Shown: positions 1-9,821, numbered from the stretch's first letter. The stretch: DNA of 21,232 nucleotides from Sutterella sp. (GCA_019418235.1 DYCH01000036.1:1-21232); one strand, 5' to 3'. Translations and numbers: made by a program. Notes: a model not told the origin generated them from the letters alone.

Positions 1-1156
1 CATCATAATTACAGGTGATGGTACCTGCCCCGATATTGACTCGAGCGCCCATATCAGTGTCCCCAATATAGGAGAGGTGGTTAACCTTACTACCTAAACC
101 AATATTGGACTTCTTAATTTCTACAAAGTTACCGACATGCGTTTGATCGGCCAACTTAGCACCCGGACGCAAACGAGAGTAAGGCCCAAGGCGAGCCTCT
201 GCCCCCACTGTTGCATTTTCAAAGTGGCAATACGGCAACACTTCGGTTTCTGCGCCAATTTCAACATCTTTAAGGATGCAGTAGGCACCAATACGAACGC
301 CATCGGCTAAAACAACACGACCGCTGAAAACGCAACCCACATCAATCGTCACGTCTTTACCGCAGATAAGCTCACCTCGCAAATCAAAGCGAGCCGGATC
401 AATCAGCGTCACACCTTCTTGCATCAGGCGTTGTGCCTGAGCGACCTGGTAAGCGCGCTCTAACGCTGCCAACTGAGGCTTACTGTTAATGCCTTCAACT
501 TCATTGGCGCATGTCGCAAAAGCCGTATGCACCGGAATGGATTCCTCAACGGCCTTGGCAATCACATCGGTTAAATAGTATTCACCTTGCGCGTTGCTAT
601 TGGATAGCGAAGACAACCAAGCCTCTAATCGACGAGTCGGCAAAAGCATAATGCCCGTGTTGACTTCATCAATCTTTCTTTGTTCATCAGTTGCGTCTTT
701 TTCTTCAACGATGCCTTTGACGTTGCCATTTTCACGAACGATGCGACCATAGCCCTTGGGGTTATCTAACTTCACCGTCAAAAGACCAAGATCGTCACCA
801 GCCTTTTGGCGTAAGTTTTCTAATGTTTGCGTCTCAATCAAAGGAACGTCACCCAATAGCACCAAAGTCGGTGCATGAGGATCACAGTAAGGCAAGGCTT
901 GCATTAAAGCGTGTCCCGTACCCAATTGTTGCTCTTGCAAGGCAAACGTCACATCGGTGGCTTCTTTTAAATGTGCTTTGACCGCTTCGGCTCCATGCCC
1001 CACAACAACAATCAAACGCTTTTCGCCCTCAACAGCACGAGCCTTATCCAACACGTGAGACAAAAGAGGTTTTTCTGCCAATGGCTGAAGTACTTTCGGC
1101 AAACGCGAACGCATACGTTTACCCATACCAGCAGCCAAAATAACAATGTTTAACAT
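1..1156 (-). CDS. glmU: Bifunctional UDP-GlcNAc pyrophosphorylase / glucosamine-1-phosphate acetyltransferase, partial (C-terminus cut by window edge)
   Basis: GlmU acetylates glucosamine-1-phosphate and then couples it to UTP, giving UDP-N-acetylglucosamine for peptidoglycan and LPS in the cytoplasm. Reading leftward from the ATG at 1156, 385 codons are open to the window edge with no stop. The N-terminus carries the nucleotidyltransferase motif LAAGMGKRM (residues 7-15), followed by GTGHA and LLGDVPL for UTP binding and a GEYYLTD segment. The C-terminal half shows hexapeptide-repeat (left-handed beta helix) sequence. Close to the edge are the acetyltransferase motifs NHLSYIGD, with the family's catalytic His, and [12 protein letters not shown]. 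About 70 residues of a roughly 456-residue protein are missing. The gene follows the terminator of the TIM44-like gene, so it probably has its own promoter. Identification is secure. Confidence 0.97.
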   Translation of the reverse strand, partial: MLNIVILAAGMGKRMRSRLPKVLQPLAEKPLLSHVLDKARAVEGEKRLIVVVGHGAEAVKAHLKEATDVTFALQEQQLGTGHALMQALPYCDPHAPTLVLLGDVPLIETQTLENLRQKAGDDLGLLTVKLDNPKGYGRIVRENGNVKGIVEEKDATDEQRKIDEVNTGIMLLPTRRLEAWLSSLSNSNAQGEYYLTDVIAKAVEESIPVHTAFATCANEVEGINSKPQLAALERAYQVAQAQRLMQEGVTLIDPARFDLRGELICGKDVTIDVGCVFSGRVVLADGVRIGAYCILKDVEIGAETEVLPYCHFENATVGAEARLGPYSRLRPGAKLADQTHVGNFVEIKKSNIGLGSKVNHLSYIGDTDMGARVNIGAGTITCNYD

Positions 1157-1187
1157 AGCAGCTTCTCTCTAAATTAATAACTCTCTT

Positions 1188-1214
1188 ATTGTAGCGAAAT
1201 TGACTCGCTGACAA
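1188..1214 (-). promoter_or_regulatory. Possible glmU promoter
   Basis: On the minus strand TTGTCA (1209-1214) and TACAAT (1188-1193) resemble sigma70 -35 and -10 boxes. The spacer is only 15 bases, shorter than the usual 16-18. It lies about 30 bases upstream of the glmU ATG and just downstream of the previous gene's terminator, where a promoter is expected. The short spacer keeps confidence low. Confidence 0.35.
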
Positions 1215-1221
1215 CTCAAAG

Positions 1222-1253
1222 AAAAAAGGGAGCTCAAAAAAACCTGAACTCCC
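1222..1253 (-). terminator. Rho-independent terminator after the TIM44-like gene
   Basis: Read leftward, GGGAGTTC (1253-1246) pairs with GAGCTCCC (1235-1228), 8 pairs including one G-U, around a 10-base loop, followed by six T (1227-1222). It starts about 26 bases after the stop of the TIM44-like gene and separates that gene from glmU. Confidence 0.85.
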
Positions 1254-1279
1254 CTGTCAATCAGATTTGAACACTAGCC

Positions 1280-2266
1280 TTAGGCGTTAGCTTGCTCTTG
1301 ATGAATACCGGAGAGCAACCAACCCTGATCACCATGAACGGGTTTAGACAAAATCCACGTTTCATTGATGTCTTCAGCTTCACCGCTCACATTGAGCGTA
1401 CCTTGGAAGGTCACACCAGCCAAATATTCTTCGCCGTCTTGAATAATGCCACGGAATTCCGACTTCAAACTAATCACTTCCGTTTGATAATCTTGGTTAC
1501 CGCGTTCACGCAACTGGTGCGTAATCGTCAAGAAGACGTCATCGGTCGTGAAGTCAGACAAAGCCGTTACGTTACCCGTATCCCAAGCCTTTTGCATCTT
1601 AACAAAGTTTTCTTCAGCGACCTTCAAGAAACCTTCAACATCAAAACCGGCCGGTAAATCCACAGCCTTAGCAGAGCCGTTACCAGAGGACAATTCATCC
1701 AAAAGGCTACCACTCATGGGACGAGCTTGATAAGAGGGCTCTTGAGCCGACGTTTGCGTTTGTTGTTGGTTGTAATAAGACGAATCATTCTTAGCCGAAC
1801 GATTGTTAGCAGCAGAACGATCCATGCCCGGCATGGATGAAGCGCCGCCTGCCATACGTTTAGCCAAAAACAAGCCCATCAACATACGAATAAAGTAGAA
1901 GGCAGCAAAGGCTAAAACAGCCATCATCAAAAAGTTGACAAAGCCCTCACCAAAACCCAAAGCGTGAGCCAAAGCCGTAATACCTAACACGCCGGCCAAA
2001 CCCATCAACATATTACGCATGGGGCTCGGAGCGGCAGCCGGTTGATTCGGACGAGCTTGGTTGGGAGCAGCTTGTTGTTGCCCCTTTTGTTGGCCAGGAG
2101 CTGCCTTTTGCAAGGTAGGAGCAGCGGGTGCCGGCGTACTCTTTTGCAACATCGGTGCAGAACGACCAAAACTTGCACCGCCACCGAAGCGACGGGCGGC
2201 GTCGGCCGTCATGGACATCGACATCATCGTTAAACCAATTGCTAATACGGCAATCAACTTTTTCAT
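1280..2266 (-). CDS. TIM44-like domain membrane protein
   Basis: This 328-residue protein of the bacterial TIM44-like family has no established biochemical role that I can name. Residues 1-23 look like a signal peptide (Lys-Lys start, hydrophobic stretch, ADA-A cleavage context), followed by a Gly-rich RRFGGG segment. A Pro/Gln/Ala-rich linker spans about 40-82, two hydrophobic helices lie near 85-103 and 109-134, and a second Gln/Ser-rich linker covers about 136-190. The C-terminal domain from about 205 to 322 fits the TIM44-like fold and ends in WLLSGIHQ. Mitochondrial Tim44 uses this domain at the import channel; the bacterial proteins are not import factors by proof. The start is supported by GGAG ten bases upstream of the ATG. 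It lies downstream of ubiE, separated by a probable terminator, in a neighbourhood seen in other Betaproteobacteria. Confidence 0.85.
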   Translation of the reverse strand: MKKLIAVLAIGLTMMSMSMTADAARRFGGGASFGRSAPMLQKSTPAPAAPTLQKAAPGQQKGQQQAAPNQARPNQPAAAPSPMRNMLMGLAGVLGITALAHALGFGEGFVNFLMMAVLAFAAFYFIRMLMGLFLAKRMAGGASSMPGMDRSAANNRSAKNDSSYYNQQQTQTSAQEPSYQARPMSGSLLDELSSGNGSAKAVDLPAGFDVEGFLKVAEENFVKMQKAWDTGNVTALSDFTTDDVFLTITHQLRERGNQDYQTEVISLKSEFRGIIQDGEEYLAGVTFQGTLNVSGEAEDINETWILSKPVHGDQGWLLSGIHQEQANA

Positions 2267-2310
2267 GGACTAAAAACTCCGAGAAAATAATGGAATAGAT
2301 CTTATTTTAC

Positions 2311-2340
2311 AAAAAGCTAACCCATAACAAATGGGCTTTC
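2311..2340 (-). terminator. Probable terminator after ubiE
   Basis: Leftward, GCCCAT (2336-2331) and ATGGGT (2325-2320) form a 6-pair stem (one G-U) with a 5-base loop, followed by TAGCTTTTT. It begins 13 bases after the ubiE stop. The stem is short and the T run starts three bases late, so termination may be partial and the TIM44-like gene may be partly cotranscribed. Confidence 0.5.
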
Positions 2341-2349
2341 AACAATCTT

Positions 2350-3105
2350 TTACACCAAAGGTTTTCGACCGATATGTAGCGCACAAACACCAAAGGTCAG
2401 ATTGTGCCAATCAACCGACTCCAAACCGGCGTCACGCATCATGCCGGCCAAAACCGGTTGACTCGGATGCATGCGGATGGACTCAGGCAAATAACGATAA
2501 CTATCGCTATCGCCTGAAATTTTTCCACCCAACCACGGCATCAAGTGGAAGGAGTAAAAATCATAGAAGGGCGCAAAGAATCGATAAACCTTGGAAAACT
2601 CCAAAACCATGACCTTACCGCCGGGTTTGCAAACACGTTGCATTTCCGACAAAGCACGATCCTTGTGCGTCATATTGCGCAAACCAAAACTAACGATCAC
2701 GACATCGAAAGTATTGTCCGGAAACGGAAGCTCTTCGCAATCGCACTGAACCACCGGCATATCAAAACCGGCTTGACGCATGCGTTGGGCACCCAGAGAA
2801 AGCATCGAACGATTAATGTCCGTCGGCCAAACCTCACCGTCCTTACCGACAAGCTTGGCAAACTTTAAAGACAAGTCGGCCGTACCGGAAGCCAAATCCA
2901 GCACCTTCATTCCACGATCAATGTCGGCCTTATGAATGGCATAGCACTTCCAAAGACGGTGCATACCAAAAGACAAAACGTCGTTCATTAAATCGTATTT
3001 CGGCGCAACAGAGTCAAAAACTTCACGTACTTGTCGTGCTTTATCATCTTCGGCGACACGTTGAAACCCGAAATCGGTTTCTTTTTGATTTTGCTTATCA
3101 GACAT
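2350..3105 (-). CDS. ubiE: Demethylubiquinone/demethylmenaquinone C-methyltransferase UbiE
   Basis: UbiE is an S-adenosylmethionine-dependent C-methyltransferase of ubiquinone and menaquinone synthesis, feeding the respiratory chain that powers the ATP synthase encoded nearby. The 251 residues equal the usual length of the family. Visible motifs are the N-terminal FDSVAPKYDLMNDVLSFG signature (30-47), SAM motif I VLDLASGTAD (68-77), an acidic residue at 96 after the second strand, CEELPFPDNTFD (123-134) and GLRN (141-144). The C-terminus ends FGVCALHIGRKP. The ORF stays open 19 codons further upstream, but the ATG at 3105 is preferred: it gives the family length and lies one base after the DUF971 stop. 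That spacing suggests translational coupling, because no good Shine-Dalgarno sequence is visible. Confidence 0.96.
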   Translation of the reverse strand: MSDKQNQKETDFGFQRVAEDDKARQVREVFDSVAPKYDLMNDVLSFGMHRLWKCYAIHKADIDRGMKVLDLASGTADLSLKFAKLVGKDGEVWPTDINRSMLSLGAQRMRQAGFDMPVVQCDCEELPFPDNTFDVVIVSFGLRNMTHKDRALSEMQRVCKPGGKVMVLEFSKVYRFFAPFYDFYSFHLMPWLGGKISGDSDSYRYLPESIRMHPSQPVLAGMMRDAGLESVDWHNLTFGVCALHIGRKPLV

Positions 3106-3106
3106 A

Positions 3107-3514
3107 TCAATGATGACAAGCCTTTTTGGGCTTGGCTTTAAAAGGTTCGTTTTTAGGATCATCGGGGTCTCGCGACGCCCCGCGTTCCTGTAATTCGTTT
3201 AAATAGGCTTGCCAACGGTTCTCTTTTTCCGCGAACAAAAGCCTTAAATAGTCCCAATCATAGTAACCCGAATCATGACCGTCGGAGAAAATAATTCGGA
3301 TGGCATACAAACCCACGGGTTCAATCCCCACGATACCGACACCTTGCTTGCCGACTTGCAACTGAGCTTGATCGGGAGAGTGACCTTGAACCTCTGCCGA
3401 AGGACTCATAACCCGCAAGTACTCTGCGGAAAGCAACATTTGGCGACCATCGTAGTCAACAATCTCTAAAACTTTCGATTGGTTGTGATAGATGATATTT
3501 GATGGTGATTGCAT
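3107..3514 (-). CDS. DUF971 family protein (gamma-butyrobetaine hydroxylase-like N-terminal domain)
   Basis: This 135-residue protein consists of the small domain found at the N-terminus of eukaryotic gamma-butyrobetaine hydroxylases and as stand-alone bacterial proteins. Its function in bacteria is not settled. The hallmarks are LSAEYLRVMSPSAEVQGH (29-46), followed by VGIEPVGLYAIRIIFSDGHDSG (62-83) and YYDWDYL (84-90). The tail (about 110-135) is charged and Lys/Pro-rich, ending in CHH. There is no hydroxylase domain. The gene starts only 20 bases behind the 3' end of tRNA-Arg and ends one base before ubiE, so tRNA, DUF971 and ubiE probably form one transcription unit. No convincing Shine-Dalgarno precedes the ATG at 3514. 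Confidence 0.88.
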   Translation of the reverse strand: MQSPSNIIYHNQSKVLEIVDYDGRQMLLSAEYLRVMSPSAEVQGHSPDQAQLQVGKQGVGIVGIEPVGLYAIRIIFSDGHDSGYYDWDYLRLLFAEKENRWQAYLNELQERGASRDPDDPKNEPFKAKPKKACHH

Positions 3515-3534
3515 GCTTAAAGACTAGAAAAAGT

Positions 3535-3609
3535 TGGCACCTCCGACAGGAATCGAACCTGTGACGCGACCTTCGGAGGGTCGCATGATATCCACTTCAC
3601 CACGGAGGC
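3535..3609 (-). tRNA. tRNA-Arg, anticodon CCG
   Basis: A 75-base cloverleaf reads leftward. The acceptor stem GCCTCCG pairs with CGGAGGT (one G-U), the anticodon stem CGACC/GGTCG encloses loop CTCCGAA with anticodon CCG, and the T arm has stem ACAGG/CCTGT with loop TTCGATT. The discriminator is G and the CCA end is encoded. It decodes the CGG arginine codon. It is closely followed by the DUF971 start codon, with no terminator between. Confidence 0.95.
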
Positions 3610-3619
3610 AGGGCTATTG

Positions 3620-3649
3620 ATTATAAAGAACTAAAAGCGGTTTTGTCGC
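3620..3649 (-). promoter_or_regulatory. Probable promoter of tRNA-Arg (and DUF971-ubiE)
   Basis: On the minus strand GCGACA (3649-3644) and a perfect TATAAT (3625-3620) are 18 bases apart. The -10 box ends ten bases before the tRNA 5' end, with a G/C-rich stretch at the expected start site, as in stringently controlled stable-RNA promoters. It lies just after the priA stop. Confidence 0.55.
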
Positions 3650-3656
3650 CCTCTAT

Positions 3657-5684
3657 TTATACGTCAATCGGATCAACATCCATGACCCAATGCACAGACG
3701 TTTTAAGTTGAGACAATAGTTCCATCCAGGCTGACAAATATTGGTTTAATTTTGCTCTGGAAGGCGCCTCAACTAGCAATTGAGCACGATCGCGATCGGC
3801 CACTCTCATTACCGCCATCGGAATGGGATCGAAAATCGCAATTTCATCTAATCCATAGCGATCGCGGATGCCCTCGCCTATTGAAACCGCCGTCGTTAAA
3901 AACTCAAGCGCCTTATCAAGACTTGGCGCATCGGCTAGCAATAAAGCTTGTGAAACAAAGGGACTCGTTCCCTCCATCTCTCGCGTTGCCAACAATTCAT
4001 CGGCAAACATTTCGTAGTTTTGTTGCGCCAATGCTTTAAAGATCGGTCGGTCACCAAAACGACTCTGAACCATCAATTTCGCCGCTAAGCCGCCTCTGCC
4101 CGCTCGCCCCGCCACTTGCATCAGGTTCGCAAATGCTCTTTCCTCACTGCGGGGATTGGCGCTAACCAATTGCGCATCCACGTTAAGAACAACCACCAAC
4201 GAAACATTTTGGAAATCGTGACCTTTGGCCACCATTTGAGTGCCGACTAAAATGTCGACCTCGCCTGCATGCACTGATTCAAAAGCCTTTTGAGCTGCAT
4301 TTTTTCTCTGGGTGCTATCTCGGTCAATTCTAAGAATCTTTGCCTGTGGCCAAAGCTCTTGCAATTGCTCTTCGATACGCTGAGTGCCGGCCCCAAGCGG
4401 CGTCAAATCCACATTCCCGCAATCGGGGCATTTGGAATACACAGGAGCAGACCAACCACAATGGTGGCACATCAGTCGTCGATGAGATTTATGATAAACC
4501 GCATACGTTGAGCAATGCGGACAAGTAGACAACCATCCGCAACTGGGGCAAGTCAATACTGGGGCATAACCTCGACGATTTAAAAACACAATCACCTGTT
4601 CTTTGCGTTCAAGCGTTTGAGTTATCTCATCAACAATGGATTGCGCCAATCCGGAAACCGTTTTTTCCTCTTTAGGATTAATCACTTCTAAAGTTGGTAA
4701 AACCGCATCTTTGACCGCACGATGGTGTAGCGTCAATAATTGATAACGATTTGTTCGCACATGAGCCCATGTTTCCAACGATGGCGTAGCGGACCCCAAT
4801 ACCACCGGAATATCCATTAACTGTGCTCGTTTTACCGCTAAATCTCGCGCAGAATATCGAATACCGTCACCCGCCTTATAAGAAAGATCATGCTCTTCAT
4901 CGACAACAATGAGCTTTAAATTGGGAATGCTGGCAAAAACCGACATACGCGTGCCAATGAGAATTTGAGCTCGCTTTTCATGCATTGCTAACCACGAACG
5001 AGCTCGCTCACCCTGCGAAAGCCCTGAGTGCAAACACACCACTGAAATATCTTGGAAATGGGAACGAACGCGGCTTTCAAGTTGTGGCGTCAAGTTAATT
5101 TCAGGCACCAAAAACAAAACTTGAGCCGAAGAGTCGTCATTAAAAACCGACTCCATCATATTGAGATAGACTTCTGTCTTCCCACTTCCCGTCACGCCAT
5201 GCAAGACCATGGGGCTAAATCCAGAACTCTCTTTCAGAGTTTGAACTGCCAAGGTCTGCTCCTCGTTTAAGTCGTGTTTGACTTGAGGGGAAAAGGTTGG
5301 GCGTTTCCCTTGCTTTCGCAATCGATCCAATGATTGTTGATAACGCACGCCAGGTTTGGTTCGAAAAAAATTAGGAAGACAGCTCAGAGCAACTTCGCCC
5401 CAACCGTGTTGATAATAATCACTGGCAAATTTTGTTAAACGCAACCACTTTTCATCAACGGGTTCAACATCGTCAAATACACGAATAATGCTTTTTTGTT
5501 TTTTGGGTTCAATGTCACAGACCTCGGTGAGCTGAACGATCATCCCCACCACTTCTCTGCGCCCTAAAGGCACAACACAACGCAGACCAACGGCAACAGA
5601 CTGGTCTTTTTCTACCTTGTAGGTTAAGACGGGTAATAATGGAATGTCTAAAACAACTTGTGCAAAGGAGGGAGACGACAACAT
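3657..5684 (-). CDS. priA: Primosomal protein N', replication restart helicase PriA
   Basis: PriA is the DEXH-type 3'-5' helicase that recognises stalled forks and D-loops and starts reloading of the replicative helicase. The 675-residue protein has an N-terminal DNA-binding domain (SFAQVVLDIPL near the start, then VPLGRREVVGMI). Walker A is GVTGSGKT (163-170) and the Walker B/DEXH motif is DEEH (262-265). A GSATPS motif and the C-terminal helicase lobe (GTQMVAKGHDF, QVAGRAGRGG) follow. Eight zinc-binding cysteines occur as four CxxC pairs (379/382, 388/391, 406/409, 419/422). The frame is open to a TTG at 5720, but the ATG at 5684 has AAGGA seven bases upstream and gives the family-like MLSSPSFAQV start. 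It is divergent from the YggU gene across the DnaA-box region. Confidence 0.97.
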   Translation of the reverse strand: MLSSPSFAQVVLDIPLLPVLTYKVEKDQSVAVGLRCVVPLGRREVVGMIVQLTEVCDIEPKKQKSIIRVFDDVEPVDEKWLRLTKFASDYYQHGWGEVALSCLPNFFRTKPGVRYQQSLDRLRKQGKRPTFSPQVKHDLNEEQTLAVQTLKESSGFSPMVLHGVTGSGKTEVYLNMMESVFNDDSSAQVLFLVPEINLTPQLESRVRSHFQDISVVCLHSGLSQGERARSWLAMHEKRAQILIGTRMSVFASIPNLKLIVVDEEHDLSYKAGDGIRYSARDLAVKRAQLMDIPVVLGSATPSLETWAHVRTNRYQLLTLHHRAVKDAVLPTLEVINPKEEKTVSGLAQSIVDEITQTLERKEQVIVFLNRRGYAPVLTCPSCGWLSTCPHCSTYAVYHKSHRRLMCHHCGWSAPVYSKCPDCGNVDLTPLGAGTQRIEEQLQELWPQAKILRIDRDSTQRKNAAQKAFESVHAGEVDILVGTQMVAKGHDFQNVSLVVVLNVDAQLVSANPRSEERAFANLMQVAGRAGRGGLAAKLMVQSRFGDRPIFKALAQQNYEMFADELLATREMEGTSPFVSQALLLADAPSLDKALEFLTTAVSIGEGIRDRYGLDEIAIFDPIPMAVMRVADRDRAQLLVEAPSRAKLNQYLSAWMELLSQLKTSVHWVMDVDPIDV

Positions 5685-6079
5685 TAAATGATCCTTGTAT
5701 TGATGAACTGATTTTATCAAGACGGTGACTTACCGAGGTTAAATTTCCTTAATCATCCATTTACGACAAGCTTTCAACAAATTGTGCATAACTTTGTGTA
5801 TATCTTGGTTTATGCCTGTCTTTTATACAGTTTGCCCGTTATCTACGCAAAATGAGAGAAAAAGTAGCAAAATAAAATTATCCTTATTATTCAATTACTT
5901 ATAAATTTACAAAAATATTAACTATCGGATTTTAAACAACAAATCTAAAAACTTGCGATCTCGTGATTTTGTGGATAAGTCTGTTGATAATCTCCCAAAT
6001 ATTGGCTGTGTTCGAGAAAGTTTCCATTCTTCGCTATCATTGGCTGACGACATTCATATTTATCAAGGAACAGTATTTA
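5685..6079. other. Gene-free, AT-rich region with DnaA boxes between priA and the YggU gene
   Basis: These 395 bases carry no credible gene. Perfect DnaA boxes (TTATNCACA on the minus strand) are TGTGCATAA at 5783-5791 and TGTGGATAA at 5970-5978. One-mismatch boxes are TGTGTATAT at 5795-5803 and TGTTGATAA at 5982-5990. All four point the same way. Between the two groups, about 5855-5954 has roughly 18 G/C in 100 bases by hand count, like a DNA unwinding element. A GATC (5957-5960) sits between the AT-rich core and the 5970 box, as next to box R1 of E. coli oriC. The priA promoter and probably the YggU promoter also lie here. Whether this is an origin or a DnaA-controlled divergent promoter region is open. 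Confidence 0.6.
5822..5850 (-). promoter_or_regulatory. Probable priA promoter
   Basis: On the minus strand TTGCGT (5850-5845) and TATAAA (5827-5822) are exactly 17 bases apart. The predicted start near 5815 gives a leader of about 130 bases, and the DnaA boxes at 5795-5803 and 5783-5791 lie just downstream of it. A weaker 17-spaced pair (TTGTTG/GATGAT) lies nearer the gene. Confidence 0.5.
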
Positions 6080-6373
6080 ATGACCCTTCCTGTCTGGCTT
6101 AGTGAAAAAGATCAAGACATCGTTTTGCGTCTTCACGCACAACCCGGTGCTAAGCGTACTGCTGTTGTTGGACTCTACGGGGATAAATTGAAGATTGCCG
6201 TTGCAACCCCTCCGGTTGATGGCAAAGCCAATCAGGCGATTATCTCCTTCTTAGCCAAGACGCTAGGCGTTTCTAAATCAAAACTCACCCTTATCAGTGG
6301 CGAGACAAGTCGAGAAAAAAGAATACGCATCCAAGGCATTACTGCCAATGAATGCGTAGCTAAGTTGCAATAA
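6080..6373 (+). CDS. DUF167 / YggU family protein
   Basis: This 97-residue protein belongs to the YggU (UPF0235) family, about the same length as the E. coli member; its cellular role is unknown. Recognisable segments are RLHAQPGAKRTAVVG near residues 17-31, KIAVATPPVDGKANQAIISFLA near 37-58 (the family's most conserved stretch) and GVSKSKLTLISGETSREKRIRI in the C-terminal half. The ORF is open upstream to a GTG at 5963, but that part is AT-rich and overlaps the DnaA boxes. The ATG at 6080 has AAGGAA nine bases upstream and gives the family length. It is one of only two rightward genes in the window, divergent from priA and convergent with uspA. Confidence 0.9.
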   Translation: MTLPVWLSEKDQDIVLRLHAQPGAKRTAVVGLYGDKLKIAVATPPVDGKANQAIISFLAKTLGVSKSKLTLISGETSREKRIRIQGITANECVAKLQ

Positions 6374-6377
6374 ACAA

Positions 6378-6409
6378 GTCCCCAAAAGAACCGCTCGTTT
6401 TTTGAGGAC
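6378..6409. terminator. Possible bidirectional terminator between YggU gene and uspA
   Basis: GTCCCCAAAAGA (6378-6389) and TTTTTTGAGGAC (6398-6409) form a 12-position stem with one C-A mismatch and one G-U, with an 8-base loop. It fills the short gap between two convergent genes. No clean T run follows on either strand, only TTGTTTATT leftward, so efficiency is uncertain. Confidence 0.45.
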
Positions 6410-6416
6410 AATGTCT

Positions 6417-6812
6417 TTAACGTACAACCAAAACAGGACGGTCGATCTGAGCCAACGTTTTTTGAGTTTCGCTACCGATAATCAAACTACCTAAGCTCCC
6501 CATACCGCGACTGCTCATAACAACGTAATCGACGTCTTCGCGTTTTGCCAATTCTGTGATGCACATCCAAGGGGCTTGACCGTGTTCAGCAATCACACGA
6601 CACGGAACTTCTGCTGCTTTGGCAGCTTCGTAGATTTCACCGAGACGTTCTTGAATTTCAGACGGCTCACCAGCCAAACCATCTGCAGGGGCCTCCCCCT
6701 TAACAGCCGTCATTCCAATTAATTCAGCATTTAATGGTTTTGCAACTGCAATAGCCGTTTCAATAGCTTTACGACTCAATTCCGTACCGTCGGTACAAAC
6801 CATAACTTTCAT
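6417..6812 (-). CDS. Universal stress protein (UspA family)
   Basis: This small cytoplasmic protein of 131 residues has the USP alpha/beta fold. It opens MKVMVCTDGTELSRKAIETA, with the Asp and small residues of the nucleotide site. It closes with the family motif region VMSSRGMGSLGSLIIGS followed by PVLVVR. The ATP-binding consensus G-2x-G-9x-G-S/T is present except that the first Gly is Ser, so ATP binding is likely but not certain. The start at 6812 is chosen because GGAG lies six bases upstream; the ORF also runs back to a TTG at 6827. It is transcribed in the same direction as the atp operon but lies beyond that operon's terminator, with about 180 bases of leader that include an imperfect hairpin at 6854-6878. 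I saw no clear promoter. Confidence 0.9.
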   Translation of the reverse strand: MKVMVCTDGTELSRKAIETAIAVAKPLNAELIGMTAVKGEAPADGLAGEPSEIQERLGEIYEAAKAAEVPCRVIAEHGQAPWMCITELAKREDVDYVVMSSRGMGSLGSLIIGSETQKTLAQIDRPVLVVR

Positions 6813-6966
6813 AGACCACTCCAACAATATCGAATGTGTTTTTCAAATTTGTACGCTTCTCTTTCGTTTAGAAAAGCGCTTCGATACTTTTATCCTACAA
6901 CGAATTATCTTGAAAGTGTACTGTTTTTCTGCATATCTATTGATATGTCTGAAAAATTTTGACGAT

Positions 6967-6995
6967 AAAAAAGGCAGATGAAACATCTGCCTTTT
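6967..6995 (-). terminator. Rho-independent terminator of the atp operon
   Basis: GGCAGATG (6973-6980) and CATCTGCC (6984-6991) form a perfect 8-pair stem with a 3-base loop. Leftward it is followed by six T (6972-6967). It begins 17 bases after the atpC stop. Four T also follow on the plus strand. Confidence 0.93.
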
Positions 6996-7011
6996 AAACG
7001 TCCATGAACGC

Positions 7012-7431
7012 TTAGTGATTGCGTTTGAGCTTTTCGATGGCGGCCAATTCGGCAGCCAAGACAGCCAATTCCGCATCGAGCTTAGCCAAATCGACTTCAC
7101 TCGTTGCCTTGCTGCGAGCTTCGCGAGCTTCAGCAATTGCCTTTTCCGTCTTAGCACGATCCATTTCTTCAGAACGAATAGCGGTATCAGCTAAAACAGT
7201 AACAAGGTGCGGTTGCACTTCAATCACGCCACCCGCAACGAACACTTGTTTCACTTCTTTGGTTTCCGGGAGCGTAATACGCACAAAGCCCGGTTTAATC
7301 AAAGAGATCAACGGAGTATGTTGAGGCAGGATACCCAATTCACCGCCTTCACCAGGAAGGGCAACGAACTCGGCATCACCAGAGAAGATTTGCTCTTCAG
7401 CGCTAACGACGTTAACCTTAATCGTAGACAT
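7012..7431 (-). CDS. atpC: F1Fo ATP synthase subunit epsilon
   Basis: Epsilon is the small rotor subunit of F1 that links gamma to the c-ring and can inhibit ATP hydrolysis. The 139 residues match the length of the E. coli protein. The N-terminal beta sandwich reads [18 protein letters not shown], then [22 protein letters not shown], and later [22 protein letters not shown]. The C-terminal part is the two-helix arm ([16 protein letters not shown] onward), rich in Ala, Glu and Lys. The ATG at 7431 is chosen over upstream codons because of GGAG five bases before it and because the family starts there. It is the last gene of the operon, 56 bases after atpD, and the gap holds a long hairpin. Confidence 0.97.
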   Translation of the reverse strand: MSTIKVNVVSAEEQIFSGDAEFVALPGEGGELGILPQHTPLISLIKPGFVRITLPETKEVKQVFVAGGVIEVQPHLVTVLADTAIRSEEMDRAKTEKAIAEAREARSKATSEVDLAKLDAELAVLAAELAAIEKLKRNH

Positions 7432-7449
7432 AGTTGCTCCGTGGTCGTG

Positions 7450-7484
7450 TTTTGGCAAGGGAGATCACTCTCCCTTGGCCAAAA
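7450..7484 (-). other. Intercistronic hairpin between atpD and atpC
   Basis: In the leftward transcript TTTTGGC, a bulged C and AAGGGAGA (7484-7457 region, outer and 5' inner arm) pair with TCTCCCTT and GCCAAAA. This gives 15 base pairs with one bulge and a 4-base loop. No T run follows, so it is not a standard terminator. It sits just upstream of the atpC ribosome binding site. Confidence 0.85.
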
Positions 7485-7487
7485 TCA

Positions 7488-9790
<2,303 letters not shown>

Positions 9791-9821
9791 TTGGTCCCCT
9801 TTGGTGTTAATCGACTTCTAC

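Noticed and set aside
3622..3660. Possible terminator between priA and tRNA-Arg
   Set aside because: Only a three-pair GCG/CGC stem before four T; too short to call.
5963..6079. N-terminal extension of the YggU-family protein from a GTG at 5963
   Set aside because: It lacks a ribosome site, covers the DnaA boxes and exceeds family length, while the ATG at 6080 has a good one.
6854..6878. Nine-pair hairpin in the uspA leader (with a second short repeat at 6934-6949)
   Set aside because: It is AT-rich with one wobble pair and no match to a known riboswitch or operator; not enough to call a regulator.
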